A DNA stretch of 55,808 bases from Bacteroidota bacterium (lineage in GTDB: Bacteria; Bacteroidota; Bacteroidia; Chitinophagales; Chitinophagaceae): contig JAEZDC010000050.1 in assembly GCA_023429825.1 (NCBI GenBank), positions 1 to 55,808 of the forward strand, in the 5' to 3' direction. The notes under the pieces are model-generated. The model was not told where the DNA came from, did not search any database, and saw only the letters and a program-made list of their open reading frames with translations. Of this stretch, positions 9,297 to 17,821 are shown one piece after another. The position numbers were made by a program, and so were the translations under genes. How positions within the stretch are numbered: position 1 is the stretch's first letter; each line of letters begins with the position of its first letter.

Positions 9297-9713
9297 TTAA
9301 TTGTAATAGTTCTCATCAAGGTGAAAGTAGCCATCACTTTTTTTCCAGTACCAGAATTTACTCTTATATACGTAGTAAGTGCCGCGGGCATTTTTCTTAG
9401 CCTGGCTATCAGGAACATGTAATACTTTCGGTGGTACAGTTTTGTAGCGATATATCAGGTTTTGTCGCTGATTAGGTGTGAATGATCTTGCTTTAGCTAC
9501 AGAATAGACTTTTGTGCCTGAAGAAGTTTTTACGGAAGAGTTCACTACCTTACCGTTACCGTCAACCATTACCGTAGGTTTTTCTTCAGCAGCAGAGACG
9601 GTTGTTTCTGACGGAGCATTTGAATCAGCGTCATGTGTTTTTTCGGGAACGGCTTTTTTATGGCAGCTGATAATAGTAAAGGAAGCAAACAGGATCAGGT
9701 AAAGCAATTTCAT
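9297..9713 (-). CDS. Putative lipoprotein, paralogue of the adjacent gene
   Basis: A 138-residue protein starting MKLLYLILFASFTIISCHKK, a lipobox with Cys17. The middle is Ser/Thr/Glu rich; the C-terminal 45 residues (PKVLHVPDSQ, TYYVYKSKFWYW, KSDGYFHLDE) match the C-terminus of the neighbouring lipoprotein. It lies 34 bp downstream of hisS on the same strand and may be read through from the hisS promoter. Function unknown; outer-membrane or periplasmic anchoring is inferred from the lipobox. Confidence 0.7.
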   Translation of the reverse strand: MKLLYLILFASFTIISCHKKAVPEKTHDADSNAPSETTVSAAEEKPTVMVDGNGKVVNSSVKTSSGTKVYSVAKARSFTPNQRQNLIYRYKTVPPKVLHVPDSQAKKNARGTYYVYKSKFWYWKKSDGYFHLDENYYN

Positions 9714-9747
9714 CCGGCTGATGATTTACCCACTGCATAACCTAATT

Positions 9748-11124
9748 CTATGCCAAACGAAGAAAAGCATAGCTTAAGAGTTGAGCCTGGGGTAAAGTTT
9801 GCTGTTCGCCACTCTTCAGGTTCTTCACATTGCAGGTGCTCTCCTGCAATTCTTTTTCACCGATCATCACTGCGAAAGGTATCTGCTTTTTATCGGCGTA
9901 CTTAAACTGTTTATCAAACTTAGCCTGCTCATGATATAATTCACACGCCACACCTTTACTTCTTAGCTGTTGCATCAATTCATAAGCTTTTTTGCTTTCC
10001 GCATTTCCAAGGTTGAAGAATAAAACCTTAGTGCCTGCCTGTACTCCTTCAGGGAACAATTTTAATTCTTCCATTACATCGTAAATCCTGTCAACACCAA
10101 AACTTACACCTACTCCGGGGATATTAGGTACACCAAAAAGCCCGGTCAGATCATCATACCTGCCACCGCCACCGATGCTTCCCATTTGTACATTTTTTGC
10201 CGCCACTTCAAAGATGATACCTGTATAATAGTTAAGGCCTCTTGCAAGTGTAAAATCTATGCTGAGTCGAGAGGCTGTAGATGGCAGACTGTAGGCGAGA
10301 ACAAATTCTAATTCTTCAATTCCTTTTTTCCCATTCACATTATCGCCAAGTAATTTTTTTAACTGAGTAATACGTTCTGTATTGCTTCCGCTAATGGAGA
10401 GATATCTTTCAATGATATTAATCTGTTCACCATTCAATCCTCTTCCACTTAACTCTTCCTTTACCTTTTCCAAACCGATCTTATCCAGTTTATCAATTGC
10501 AATAGTAATGTTCATCATTTGCTCAGCTCCGCCGCACACTTCCGCCAAGGCAGATAATATCTTGCGACTGTTGAACTTTATATCTACCGCTACTCCGAGC
10601 TTTTCAAAAACAATGGCATAAATAGCAGCTAACTCCACTTCATTGATCAACGAGTTACTACCCACCACATCCGCATCACACTGATAAAACTCACGGTACC
10701 TGCCTTTCTGCGGACGATCAGCTCTCCAAACGGGTTGTATCTGGTAACGTTTAAAAGGCATAGTGAGCTGTCCTGCATTCATTGCAACGTATCTTGCAAA
10801 AGGAATAGTAAGATCGTAGCGTAATGCCCGTTCTGTAATGCCTTTGGTATTTTTTCCTTCCAGCACTTTTTCGAAATCCGTTTTTGCCTGCTCATGTTTT
10901 GCAGCATTATCTAAACCGTTGTTGAGGATTTTAAAGATGAGTTTATCGCCTTCTTCCCCATACTTACCCATCAATGTATCTAAGTTTTCCATTGCAGGAG
11001 TCTCTAACGGTTGAAAGCCGTACAATTCGAATACTTCTCTTATTGTATTAAAAATGTAATTACGCTTTCTAACAACTTCTGCCGAAAAATCTCTGGTGCC
11101 TTGTGGTAGTGTGGGCTTGCTCAT
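9748..11124 (-). CDS. hisS: Histidyl-tRNA synthetase
   Basis: A 458-residue class II aminoacyl-tRNA synthetase that charges tRNA-His. It starts SKPTLPQGTRDFSAEVV, the motif 1 region includes FQPLETPAMENLDTL, motif 2 is RYREFYQCDADVVG, the histidine-binding loop is ARGLNYYTGIIFE, and motif 3 sits around GGGGRYDDL and GVSFGVDRI. The C-terminal anticodon-binding domain begins near residue 365 (TKVLFFNLGN). Length and architecture are normal. A TACTTTTG box ends seven bases before the ATG. Confidence 0.97.
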   Translation of the reverse strand: MSKPTLPQGTRDFSAEVVRKRNYIFNTIREVFELYGFQPLETPAMENLDTLMGKYGEEGDKLIFKILNNGLDNAAKHEQAKTDFEKVLEGKNTKGITERALRYDLTIPFARYVAMNAGQLTMPFKRYQIQPVWRADRPQKGRYREFYQCDADVVGSNSLINEVELAAIYAIVFEKLGVAVDIKFNSRKILSALAEVCGGAEQMMNITIAIDKLDKIGLEKVKEELSGRGLNGEQINIIERYLSISGSNTERITQLKKLLGDNVNGKKGIEELEFVLAYSLPSTASRLSIDFTLARGLNYYTGIIFEVAAKNVQMGSIGGGGRYDDLTGLFGVPNIPGVGVSFGVDRIYDVMEELKLFPEGVQAGTKVLFFNLGNAESKKAYELMQQLRSKGVACELYHEQAKFDKQFKYADKKQIPFAVMIGEKELQESTCNVKNLKSGEQQTLPQAQLLSYAFLRLA

Positions 11125-11131
11125 ATTAATT

Positions 11132-11139
11132 CAAAAGTA
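11132..11139 (-). promoter_or_regulatory. Bacteroidota -7 box of hisS
   Basis: TACTTTTG on the minus strand fits the Bacteroidota sigma-ABfr -7 consensus TAnnTTTG. It ends 7 bases upstream of the hisS ATG, implying a leader of only a few bases. I do not see a strong -33 TTG element in the T-rich upstream stretch. Confidence 0.5.
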
Positions 11140-11189
11140 AAAAGTCGAAAGTAAAATACTGAAGAAAAGAAATGTGATCAGTTGCGAAT

Positions 11190-11651
11190 TTAAACCGATG
11201 AGTATTTTTCAATTATTCTGTCGCATGTCGCGTCTATCATTTTGTACACTTCATGATATCCTTCTTCCACTCCGTACCATGGATCAGGAACGTCCATGTT
11301 CTTGCCGGGATATAATTCATTCAGGAAAAGATCAACTTTGTTTTCGTCAAAATGTTTTCCACTCATACGTTTTACATCAGCATAATTGCTGTTGTCCATG
11401 ACATATATTTTATCAAATTCCAGCATGTCCTCTTTCCTGAATTGCCTTGCACATTGCGCACAGATATCTACGCCATTAAGCTTCGCTACTTTTTGAGACA
11501 AATGATGTGGGGGTTCACCAACATGCCAATTTCCCGTGCCGGCACTGTCAATCGTCCAATGCAGCCCGGCTTGTTTTGCTTTATGTTCTAAAATGCCATG
11601 AGCTAAAGGACTTCTGCAAATATTTCCTAAGCAAACCATCAGGATCTTCAT
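11190..11651 (-). CDS. Low-molecular-weight protein-tyrosine phosphatase
   Basis: A 153-residue cytosolic phosphatase. The P-loop CLGNICRSP (C-x5-R-S) at residues 7-15 holds the nucleophilic Cys and phosphate-binding Arg, and the general-acid Asp is in the DPWYG loop near residue 120. Members dephosphorylate tyrosine phosphates, in bacteria often on exopolysaccharide kinases (Wzc/BY-kinase type), though no kinase is adjacent here. Length is normal. A TATATTTG box lies five bases before the ATG. Confidence 0.93.
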   Translation of the reverse strand: MKILMVCLGNICRSPLAHGILEHKAKQAGLHWTIDSAGTGNWHVGEPPHHLSQKVAKLNGVDICAQCARQFRKEDMLEFDKIYVMDNSNYADVKRMSGKHFDENKVDLFLNELYPGKNMDVPDPWYGVEEGYHEVYKMIDATCDRIIEKYSSV

Positions 11652-11656
11652 ACCGG

Positions 11657-11664
11657 CAAATATA
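11657..11664 (-). promoter_or_regulatory. Bacteroidota -7 box of the LMW-PTP gene
   Basis: TATATTTG on the minus strand is a perfect TAnnTTTG match ending 5 bases before the start codon. The transcript would begin at or within a base or two of the ATG, so it is probably leaderless. Confidence 0.6.
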
Positions 11665-11689
11665 ATGGGTAGTAAAGAGATGATGATAG

Positions 11690-11765
11690 AGTAGCAATGT
11701 TGTGATGCCGGCTTTAGTATTTCATGGCGTCGCCCCTTGTGTCACTCACTTGTACGTTCCGATCA
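11690..11765 (-). repeat. Dispersed intergenic repeat, copy 1 (inverted)
   Basis: Read on the minus strand: GATCGGAACGTACAAGTGAG, then TGACACAAGGGGCGACG, then AGCCGGCATCAC. The first block is identical to the copy at 24506 and the end resembles the AGCTGGCTACAT ends of the other copies. It is one of seven related copies in 11.7-29.6 kb, all between genes. Confidence 0.7.
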
Positions 11766-11847
11766 ATATGCGCCAGGTCTTTTAAATATTTCCTTGAGGG
11801 CTTATGGAATTCCCTAACAAAAACATCTTAGTACAAACACAGCCGGC

Positions 11848-11879
11848 TTTGTTCTATTCTTCACCTAAAATTCATTTTG
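11848..11879 (+). promoter_or_regulatory. Candidate promoter of the first tonB gene
   Basis: TTTG at 11848-11851 and TCATTTTG at 11872-11879 are separated by 20 bases, which suits the Bacteroidota -33/-7 pair; the second box differs from TAnnTTTG by one base. The start codon follows one base later, so a leaderless transcript is implied. Confidence 0.4.
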
Positions 11880-11880
11880 T

Positions 11881-12699
11881 ATGAACGCAGAAAAAATTTT
11901 GCAAAGCGATGTGTTAGATATTCTTTTTGAAAACAGGAATAAAGATTACGGCGCTTACAATCTTCGAAAAAATTATAATAGACGATTATTTCAATCTATC
12001 GGCTTCACCTGTTTAATAGCAGTACTGTTGGCAATGTTACAAAGTATGAAACCTCCAAAATCAGTTTTCAATCCAGCCAATACACCTGATAGCACCATAT
12101 TGATAGATTTACCTAAAGAGCGACACATAGACGAACCTAAACAGCAACAACGTAAACCAGAGACTGCAGTAGTCAATGATGCTCCAATTACTGTAGTTCC
12201 AGATAGAGATGTCAGAGATACAATTCCTTCTCAACAAACACTTGCAGATAATACCTTAGGTACGTCAAATAAACCGGGGGATACAAATACTGGTATTGAG
12301 GTTGATCCTGGTCCACCTTCGGCGGGTGGCGATGGAGTTGATATAAATGAGAAACCTGTTGAACCGGCTTTCGACGATGTAAACCCGAGAGACTATGCAC
12401 AGGTGATGCCTGAGTTTCCCGGTGGAATGATTGCATTGCAAAAGTTCATGCTAAAGCACCTTCAGCAACCGGATAATATTGAGCCGGGGCAAAAGGTAGT
12501 TGTTCGTGCAAAGTTTGTAGTGGATAAAGAAGGAAATATCACAGAAATAGATATTATTCAAAGCGGAAGAAAGGACCTGGATAAGGAAGTGATCCGGGTG
12601 GTTAAGAAGATGCCAAAGTGGAAACCAGGTTTGCAGAGTGGTCGTCCTGTTGCAGTATATTTTAATCTGCCTGTGAGCTTTGTGAATAATGAAGAATAA
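11881..12699 (+). CDS. TonB-family energy transducer (first paralogue)
   Basis: A 272-residue inner-membrane-anchored periplasmic protein. The N-terminus (KILQSDVLDILFENRNKDYGAYNLR) precedes one membrane helix at about residues 40-57, followed by a Pro/Lys/Asp-rich linker and a C-terminal TonB domain (MPEFPGGMIALQKFM, VVRAKFVVDKEGNITEIDI, KKMPKWKPGLQSGRPV). TonB carries ExbBD-derived energy to outer-membrane transporters. The N-terminal cap is shared with the second paralogue at 38352. No exbB/exbD lies beside it; those are 24 kb away with the other tonB. The cluster continues with an 81-residue protein, a PstS-like lipoprotein and a TPR protein. Confidence 0.9.
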   Translation: MNAEKILQSDVLDILFENRNKDYGAYNLRKNYNRRLFQSIGFTCLIAVLLAMLQSMKPPKSVFNPANTPDSTILIDLPKERHIDEPKQQQRKPETAVVNDAPITVVPDRDVRDTIPSQQTLADNTLGTSNKPGDTNTGIEVDPGPPSAGGDGVDINEKPVEPAFDDVNPRDYAQVMPEFPGGMIALQKFMLKHLQQPDNIEPGQKVVVRAKFVVDKEGNITEIDIIQSGRKDLDKEVIRVVKKMPKWKPGLQSGRPVAVYFNLPVSFVNNEE

Positions 12700-12763
12700 A
12701 ATATTTGAGTATATTGCCTGCCCTCGATATGGAGCTGGCTTGCTCAATAAAGCTTTAAAAGCT

Positions 12764-12815
12764 GAAGAGTGCGACGCAACAGGAGTTTCATAGCGAACAA
12801 AAGCTGGCTACATAA
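12764..12815 (+). repeat. Dispersed intergenic repeat, copy 2
   Basis: Contains GAGTGCGACGCAACAGG, then AAAGCTGGCTACATAATA immediately before the next start codon. It matches the other copies in both end blocks; the middle is variable. It would provide the leader of the 81-residue protein. Confidence 0.7.
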
Positions 12816-12820
12816 TAACT

Positions 12821-13066
12821 ATGGTTGAAAACGAGTACAGGGACAGAAGCCGGAGAGGCTTTGAAAAATACCAAAAGATAAGAGACATAACCATGGCCGT
12901 CCTGATAACAGGAATGGCCGTAGTGCTTTTCTTTGGCGTACAATGGCAAATACCACAGATCATTGCTTTGGATGAAACGAACAGAACGTTTCGCTACATC
13001 ATGGCAGGTTTATTCGCGGTGTATGGATTGTTCAGATTATACAGGGGTTTAAAGACAAACAGATGA
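12821..13066 (+). CDS. Small two-helix membrane protein
   Basis: An 81-residue protein with a charged N-terminus (VENEYRDRSRRGFEKYQ) and two hydrophobic segments (MAVLITGMAVVLFFGVQW and IMAGLFAVYGLFRLYRG). The stop overlaps the ATG of the PstS-like gene (ATGATGA), which indicates translational coupling. I do not recognise a named family. Position between tonB and the PstS-like gene suggests a role in the same envelope complex. Confidence 0.7.
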   Translation: MVENEYRDRSRRGFEKYQKIRDITMAVLITGMAVVLFFGVQWQIPQIIALDETNRTFRYIMAGLFAVYGLFRLYRGLKTNR

Positions 13067-13989
13067 TGAGAGTAGCAGCGGCAATAACAGTGTTTTTAAC
13101 ATCGTTTTTCTTAGTGATTTCGTGCGGCGATGCGTCTAATAAGAGATACAACGATACGGTTACCAAAGGAAGAATTAACATAAGTGTAGATGAAACCTTT
13201 AAACCGGTGATCGAAGAACAAATCAAAGTGTATCAATCCACGTATCCCGAGGCGGAGATAATAGCTTCTTATAAATCAGAAGCGGATTGTTTCAGGGATA
13301 TACAGAATGATAGTACAAGATTGATCATTGTGACCAGGGGCCTTAATCCAAATGAAAGAGAGTTCTTTAAATCGAGTCTTAATTATGTTCCGGAATATGA
13401 TGTTGTTGCATATGATGCGGTAGCAGTTATTGTTAACAAAGCTTCAAATGACACTCTGTTTACATTGGAAAAGTTAAGTTCGTACTTGAGCGGAAAAGAC
13501 AGTAGTAAGTCTGTAGTATTGGACGGGAAAAATGCTACAAGTACAGTGAGGTATGTGATGGATAGTTTGCTGAGAGGTGCTCCGTTTGGTAAGAATGTAA
13601 TGGCAGCGAAAAGCAGCGAAGAAGTGATTGATTTTGTCGCTAATAATGCGAACACAATTGGAATGGTAGGATTAAGTTGGTTTGGCGATTCAACCAATCC
13701 TGAACAGAGAGAATACATGAAGAAAGTGAAGTATGCATTAGTTGAATGCAAGGCTTGCGAAGAGAAAGGCATATTTGCTAAACCTTCACAGGCTACAGTA
13801 ACATACAGCCAGTATCCTTTAGTTCGTGGAATATATTTTGTGTTAAAGGAGAACTTTACAGGTCTAGGGACAGGTTTTGCAGGATTTATGAGCCAGGAAA
13901 GAGGACAGTTGATATTTAGAAGAGCACATTTAGTACCTGGTAAAATGGTTTTCAGAAAGAGAACAACAGATATAAAAGACGAGGAATAA
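13063..13989 (+). CDS. PstS-like substrate-binding lipoprotein
   Basis: A 308-residue periplasmic-binding-protein fold. A signal segment ends in a lipobox (FLVISC, Cys at about 21). The body follows the PBP-like / PstS pattern: GRINISVDETFKPVIEEQI, SEADCFRDI, LIIVTRGLNPNE, VAVIVNKASNDTLFTLEKL, and IGMVGLSWFGDS. No pstCAB genes are present, so phosphate import is unlikely. Stand-alone proteins of this kind often sit next to ExbBD-TonB and TPR genes in Bacteroidota, where their role is undetermined. The start overlaps the preceding stop; ATG at 13063 or 13066 are both possible. Confidence 0.8.
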   Translation: MMRVAAAITVFLTSFFLVISCGDASNKRYNDTVTKGRINISVDETFKPVIEEQIKVYQSTYPEAEIIASYKSEADCFRDIQNDSTRLIIVTRGLNPNEREFFKSSLNYVPEYDVVAYDAVAVIVNKASNDTLFTLEKLSSYLSGKDSSKSVVLDGKNATSTVRYVMDSLLRGAPFGKNVMAAKSSEEVIDFVANNANTIGMVGLSWFGDSTNPEQREYMKKVKYALVECKACEEKGIFAKPSQATVTYSQYPLVRGIYFVLKENFTGLGTGFAGFMSQERGQLIFRRAHLVPGKMVFRKRTTDIKDEE

Positions 13990-14017
13990 TTACCTTTCAA
14001 ATTTCAAAAGCAAGCAA

Positions 14018-15781
14018 ATGAAGAAGATCTATCTGGTAATGTTGACAGTTTTGAGTGGAGTGGTAGCTCTTGCTCAAAATGTAGATGAGGGTATTAAGCA
14101 GCTGTACTATCAGAAGTATAATACTGCTAAAGAAACTTTGCAGAAAGCGTATAATGCAAATCCAAAAGATCCTAAAGCTATCTATTGGTTAGGCCAGGCA
14201 CTATTGGCACCTATTCCACCAGATATAGCTGGGGCAAAAGCCTTATATCAAAAGGCATTGAATGAAGGAGTGAACGACCCGTTAGTTATCGTTGGTGTGG
14301 CGCACACTGAAACTTTGGAAGGTAAGAAGAATGAAGCTCGCCAGCATTTTGAAGCTGCGATCAGTGCTTCTTTAGATAGAAAGAAAAATCCAAGTCCTGA
14401 GATATTAAATGCGATTGGCAGGGCTAATGCTGATGGCTCAAGTACTGTAGGTGATCCCGTTTATGCTATTGAGAAGCTTCAAAAAGCAGCTCAGTTGAAT
14501 ACAACAGATGCTGATATCTTCATTAATATGGGAATCAACTATCTGAAGATGGGTAGTGAGAAAGGTGGAGACGCCGTTCAGGCCTTTCAAAATGCTTTGG
14601 CAAGAAATCCTAAGCTTGCAGTAGCCTTATATAGAATTGGTAAAATTTATGAAAGCCAACAGAATAAAGAGTTATTTGAAAAATATTACGGTGAAGCTAT
14701 AGCTGCAGATCCTGCGTATTCTCCAGCATACCTTGCTTTCTTCGAATACTATAAGAACAGAGATGTGAATGCTGCAAAAGAATTCTTAGATAAATACATT
14801 GCTAATGCCGAACAAAATCCAGATAATGAATTTTATCGTTGCGACTATTTTTTTCGTGCCGGTAAATACAAAGAGTCTTTGGATTGTGGTAAGGCCTTAG
14901 AAGGGAAATATGGATTAACATCATTACCGCGTTTGAATGTGTTGTATGCTTATAACTATGATAGGTTGGGTGATTCAGTTCAGGCTAAATCTACTATTGA
15001 GAAGTATCTCAGTGGTGGTAACTTGTCTAAGGTACAGGCAGAAGATTATGTTTTAGCCGGAACAGTATTAGCAAAGTTTCCGGGTAGCGAGGCAGCTGCT
15101 TCTGCTTATCTTGAGAAGGCTATTGAAATGGATACAATTGCAGCCAATCGTGCTACGTACATGTCTAAAGCAGCAGAGATTTTTGAAAGAGCTAATAAGC
15201 CTGAGCAACAGTATACATGGTATTTAAGAATGGCTAATACAAAGCCGCAATGGAGTGAGGCAGATCATTATAAATTGAATAGAGTGTCTTTATCAGCTAA
15301 GGCGTATAAAAGAATATTCGACACCTTAGCTCCCAAGTATGTAGCAGCATTTCCCGACAAGCCACAGCCATATACTTTTTGGGTTGCAGCGGCAAAAGCT
15401 TTAGACACAGCGCAAACGCAGGGATTAGCAGTAGAACCTATCAATAAGCAGAATGATTTTTTCTTAACAGACACTGCTAAGTACAAGAAGTCTTTATATA
15501 GCAACTATTATTATTTATTAGTGTATTATGCTGAAAAGGCTAAAGATCTTGCAAAAGCTTTAGAGATCACAGATAAAATGAAAACATTGTACCCTGCAGG
15601 TTCAGAAGAGTACAATTTTGCTGAAACAACAGGTAAAACACTTCGAAATAACCTGGAAAAGCAAAAGAAATCTTCTACTGGCGGAACTAACAGTTCTACT
15701 GGTTCTAAAACGTCTGCTACCTCGACCGGGAATGGAGGGGGAGGCGGTAATAAAGAGTCTTCAGACAAAAAGAAAATGTAA
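14018..15781 (+). CDS. Secreted tetratricopeptide-repeat protein
   Basis: A 587-residue exported protein: signal peptide ending VVALAQ at about residue 20, then many TPR-like helical pairs (YNTAKETLQKAYNANPKDPK, AIEKLQKAAQLNTTDADIF, AVQAFQNALARNPKLAVAL). The last 45 residues are a low-complexity Ser/Thr/Gly tail with a Gly run and a basic end. TPR proteins scaffold protein complexes, here presumably in the periplasm. It is the last gene of the tonB block and is followed by a strong terminator. Confidence 0.85.
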   Translation: MKKIYLVMLTVLSGVVALAQNVDEGIKQLYYQKYNTAKETLQKAYNANPKDPKAIYWLGQALLAPIPPDIAGAKALYQKALNEGVNDPLVIVGVAHTETLEGKKNEARQHFEAAISASLDRKKNPSPEILNAIGRANADGSSTVGDPVYAIEKLQKAAQLNTTDADIFINMGINYLKMGSEKGGDAVQAFQNALARNPKLAVALYRIGKIYESQQNKELFEKYYGEAIAADPAYSPAYLAFFEYYKNRDVNAAKEFLDKYIANAEQNPDNEFYRCDYFFRAGKYKESLDCGKALEGKYGLTSLPRLNVLYAYNYDRLGDSVQAKSTIEKYLSGGNLSKVQAEDYVLAGTVLAKFPGSEAAASAYLEKAIEMDTIAANRATYMSKAAEIFERANKPEQQYTWYLRMANTKPQWSEADHYKLNRVSLSAKAYKRIFDTLAPKYVAAFPDKPQPYTFWVAAAKALDTAQTQGLAVEPINKQNDFFLTDTAKYKKSLYSNYYYLLVYYAEKAKDLAKALEITDKMKTLYPAGSEEYNFAETTGKTLRNNLEKQKKSSTGGTNSSTGSKTSATSTGNGGGGGNKESSDKKKM

Positions 15782-15802
15782 TTCAAATTATATATGTATG
15801 AA

Positions 15803-15832
15803 AACTCCCTTAACATGAGGGAGTTTTTCTTT
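15803..15832 (+). terminator. Intrinsic terminator after the TPR gene
   Basis: AACTCCCT, a seven-base loop, AGGGAGTT, then a T-rich run. A perfect 8-bp stem with U tract, 22 bp past the stop, separates this unit from the nuo cluster. Confidence 0.9.
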
Positions 15833-15850
15833 TTATAACCTCCAGAAACC

Positions 15851-15858
15851 TATTTTTG
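15851..15858 (+). promoter_or_regulatory. Promoter -7 box of the nuo cluster
   Basis: TATTTTTG matches TAnnTTTG and is followed by CAGCC, as often seen in this group. The nuoA ATG is 20 bases downstream. It lies directly after the TPR terminator, so it is the natural start of the complex I transcript. Confidence 0.6.
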
Positions 15859-15877
15859 CAGCCGAAATTCCTGCTTG

Positions 15878-16285
15878 ATGAATATTTTTTCAATTTTATT
15901 GGCTGCAGACCCTCAAATCTCTAATACTGCCGTTAACTATTTTCCTATTGCACTGCAATTGTTCTTTGCAATCGGCTTTGTAGCAACAATGATGGCTGTA
16001 ACGCATTGGTTAGGACCTAAGAGGAAAACAGCAGATAAACTGGAGACATTTACCAGTGGTATTGAAAGTCATGGAGATGCACGTCAACCTATAGCGATCA
16101 AATACTTTCTTGTAGCGATCTTATTTGTGTTGTTTGATGTAGAAGTGATCTTTTTCTATCCTTACGCAGTTAATTTCAAAGAATTAGGATGGAATGGATT
16201 TATGGCGGTTCTGATGTTTGTAGGTTTTTTCCTTGCAGGCTTTACCTACATCATTAAGAAAGGTGCTTTGAAGTGGGAAGATTAA
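15878..16285 (+). CDS. nuoA: NADH-quinone oxidoreductase subunit A
   Basis: A 135-residue membrane subunit of complex I with three helices. The start is taken as the ATG at 15878; the TTG one codon earlier is also in frame. Signature stretches are KLETFTSGIESHGDARQ in the first loop and the acidic helix LVAILFVLFDVEVIFFYPYA, which lies near the quinone tunnel with NuoH and NuoJ. It is the first gene of the cluster, with its own -7 box upstream. Confidence 0.95.
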   Translation: MNIFSILLAADPQISNTAVNYFPIALQLFFAIGFVATMMAVTHWLGPKRKTADKLETFTSGIESHGDARQPIAIKYFLVAILFVLFDVEVIFFYPYAVNFKELGWNGFMAVLMFVGFFLAGFTYIIKKGALKWED

Positions 16286-16381
16286 CAAAACGTGATAATG
16301 TGATACTGTGATGATGAGATAATTGGTACGTCTATAGTGCTAACTCATTATCAAATCGAATTATCAATTAAACTGAAGTTT

Positions 16382-16972
16382 ATGTCACGTCCGGTACGAT
16401 TTAATATAAATGCGAAAGAAGCCGATTATAAGACGGCTATTGGTTATGCTGATGCTCCTCCGGGATATTCCGGTGAAGGATTTTTCACGACCAAGTTGAG
16501 TGATGTGGTGGGATTGGCAAGAAAGAACTCCATCTGGCCGCTTCCTTTCGCTACATCTTGTTGTGGTATCGAGTTCATGGCAACAATGGCATCGCATTAC
16601 GACTTAGCAAGATTTGGTGCGGAACGAGTAGGTTTCTCGCCTCGTCAATGTGATTTGTTAATGGTGATGGGAACCATCGCTAAAAAAATGGCTCCTGTTG
16701 TGAAGCAGGTTTATTTGCAGATGGCCGAACCCAGATGGGTGATGGCGGTTGGTGCTTGTGCATGTAGTGGTGGTATCTTCGATACGTATAGTGTATTACA
16801 AGGAATCGACCAGGTGGTGCCTGTGGATGTTTATGTTCCGGGTTGCCCTCCAAGACCGGAAGCGATAATCGATGGTTTTATGCGAATCCAGGAACTGGTA
16901 AGTCATGAAAGCATCAGGAGAAGAAACGGCGAACAATACAAAGCTTTAATGAACAGTTACGGTATTCAATAA
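16382..16972 (+). CDS. nuoB: NADH-quinone oxidoreductase subunit B
   Basis: A 196-residue peripheral-arm subunit that binds the terminal 4Fe-4S cluster N2, the electron donor to quinone. Ligands are visible: adjacent cysteines in ATSCCGIEF, one in VGACACSGG and one in VPGCPPRPEA. The ATG at 16382 (MSRPVRFN) is preferred to an upstream in-frame start at 16337, whose extension is not conserved in type. nuoC begins six bases after the stop. Confidence 0.96.
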   Translation: MSRPVRFNINAKEADYKTAIGYADAPPGYSGEGFFTTKLSDVVGLARKNSIWPLPFATSCCGIEFMATMASHYDLARFGAERVGFSPRQCDLLMVMGTIAKKMAPVVKQVYLQMAEPRWVMAVGACACSGGIFDTYSVLQGIDQVVPVDVYVPGCPPRPEAIIDGFMRIQELVSHESIRRRNGEQYKALMNSYGIQ

Positions 16973-16978
16973 GAATAA

Positions 16979-17482
16979 ATGTTGACGAACGATATAATTA
17001 AAAAGAAACTGGAAGAGAAATTTGGTGAATCGATCACCAATTTCACTGAGCCATATGGCCTGCTCACTTTTGAGGCGCCGAAGGATATGAATCTTAAAGT
17101 GCTCCAGTTTTTATTTGATGATGATGAGTTGCAGTTCAGGTTTATGACCGACCTCACTGCAGTTCATTACCCTGACAATAAAGGAAGGGAATTAGCGGTC
17201 GTGTATCATTTGCACAACCTTGTTGATAATATTCGTATTCGTTTTAAAGTGTTCACTGATATCAATGAGCCGGATGTTTTTACGGCGTCCCAGTTATTTT
17301 CTTCAGCTAATTGGCAGGAGAGAGAAACATACGATTTTTATGGGATCAACTTCGTTGGTCATCCGAACCTGAAACGGATATTGAACGTTGATGAGATGAC
17401 ATATTTTCCAATGAGAAAAGAATTTCCTTTGGAAGACCAGGTGAGAACGGATAAAGATGATGAGATGTTTGGAAGAGGATGA
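16979..17482 (+). CDS. nuoC: NADH-quinone oxidoreductase subunit C
   Basis: A 167-residue hydrophilic subunit of the connecting arm. The conserved 30-kDa subunit motif ERETYDFYGINFVGHPNLKR and the end FPLEDQVRTDKDDEM are present. It is separate from NuoD, unlike the fused NuoCD of E. coli. It is tightly linked to nuoB; a dispersed repeat and a small gene separate it from nuoD. Confidence 0.95.
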   Translation: MLTNDIIKKKLEEKFGESITNFTEPYGLLTFEAPKDMNLKVLQFLFDDDELQFRFMTDLTAVHYPDNKGRELAVVYHLHNLVDNIRIRFKVFTDINEPDVFTASQLFSSANWQERETYDFYGINFVGHPNLKRILNVDEMTYFPMRKEFPLEDQVRTDKDDEMFGRG

Positions 17483-17517
17483 GTGAAGGATTATTGCCGG
17501 GTGTTGCATAATGTGCT

Positions 17518-17577
17518 GAACGATTAAGTGCTTGCGACGCAACAGGTGATGCCACAAAGTGATGAAGCTGGTATGTA
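17518..17577 (+). repeat. Dispersed intergenic repeat, copy 3
   Basis: GAACGATTAAGTGCTTGCG, then ACGCAACAGGTGATG, then GAAGCTGGTATGTAAAT. It aligns with the copy at 24506 along its whole length, with substitutions. It lies between nuoC and the 65-residue gene. Confidence 0.65.
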
Positions 17578-17620
17578 AATCAAAATAACAAATTGAAAGA
17601 AGTTTTATAAATCCCCCTAT

Positions 17621-17818
17621 ATGAGAAACATTAGAAACATTTTTGACATTATCCAAAACCGCCAGTTGCTGACTGCTGTTTTTGTACTGGTGGTTTTACT
17701 TGTGGCTGTGTTTACTGAAAGCTCGATGAGAACTGTAGATACAGGAGTTACGTTAGGTATTGCGGTGCTGGTTGTGGGTGAACTTTACCTGAACAGAGAC
17801 CGCGGCAGTAAAAAATAA
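17621..17818 (+). CDS. Small membrane protein inside the nuo cluster
   Basis: A 65-residue protein with two hydrophobic segments (LLTAVFVLVVLLVAVF and GVTLGIAVLVVGELYL) and basic ends. It ends three bases before nuoD starts, so it is co-translated with the complex. No named family is recognised. It could be an accessory membrane subunit or an unrelated passenger. Confidence 0.65.
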   Translation: MRNIRNIFDIIQNRQLLTAVFVLVVLLVAVFTESSMRTVDTGVTLGIAVLVVGELYLNRDRGSKK

Positions 17819-17821
17819 CGA

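Noticed and set aside
13383..14000. 205-codon minus-strand frame opposite the PstS-like gene
   Set aside because: It is antisense to a well-supported lipoprotein with coherent domain pattern, and its own translation shows no family features.
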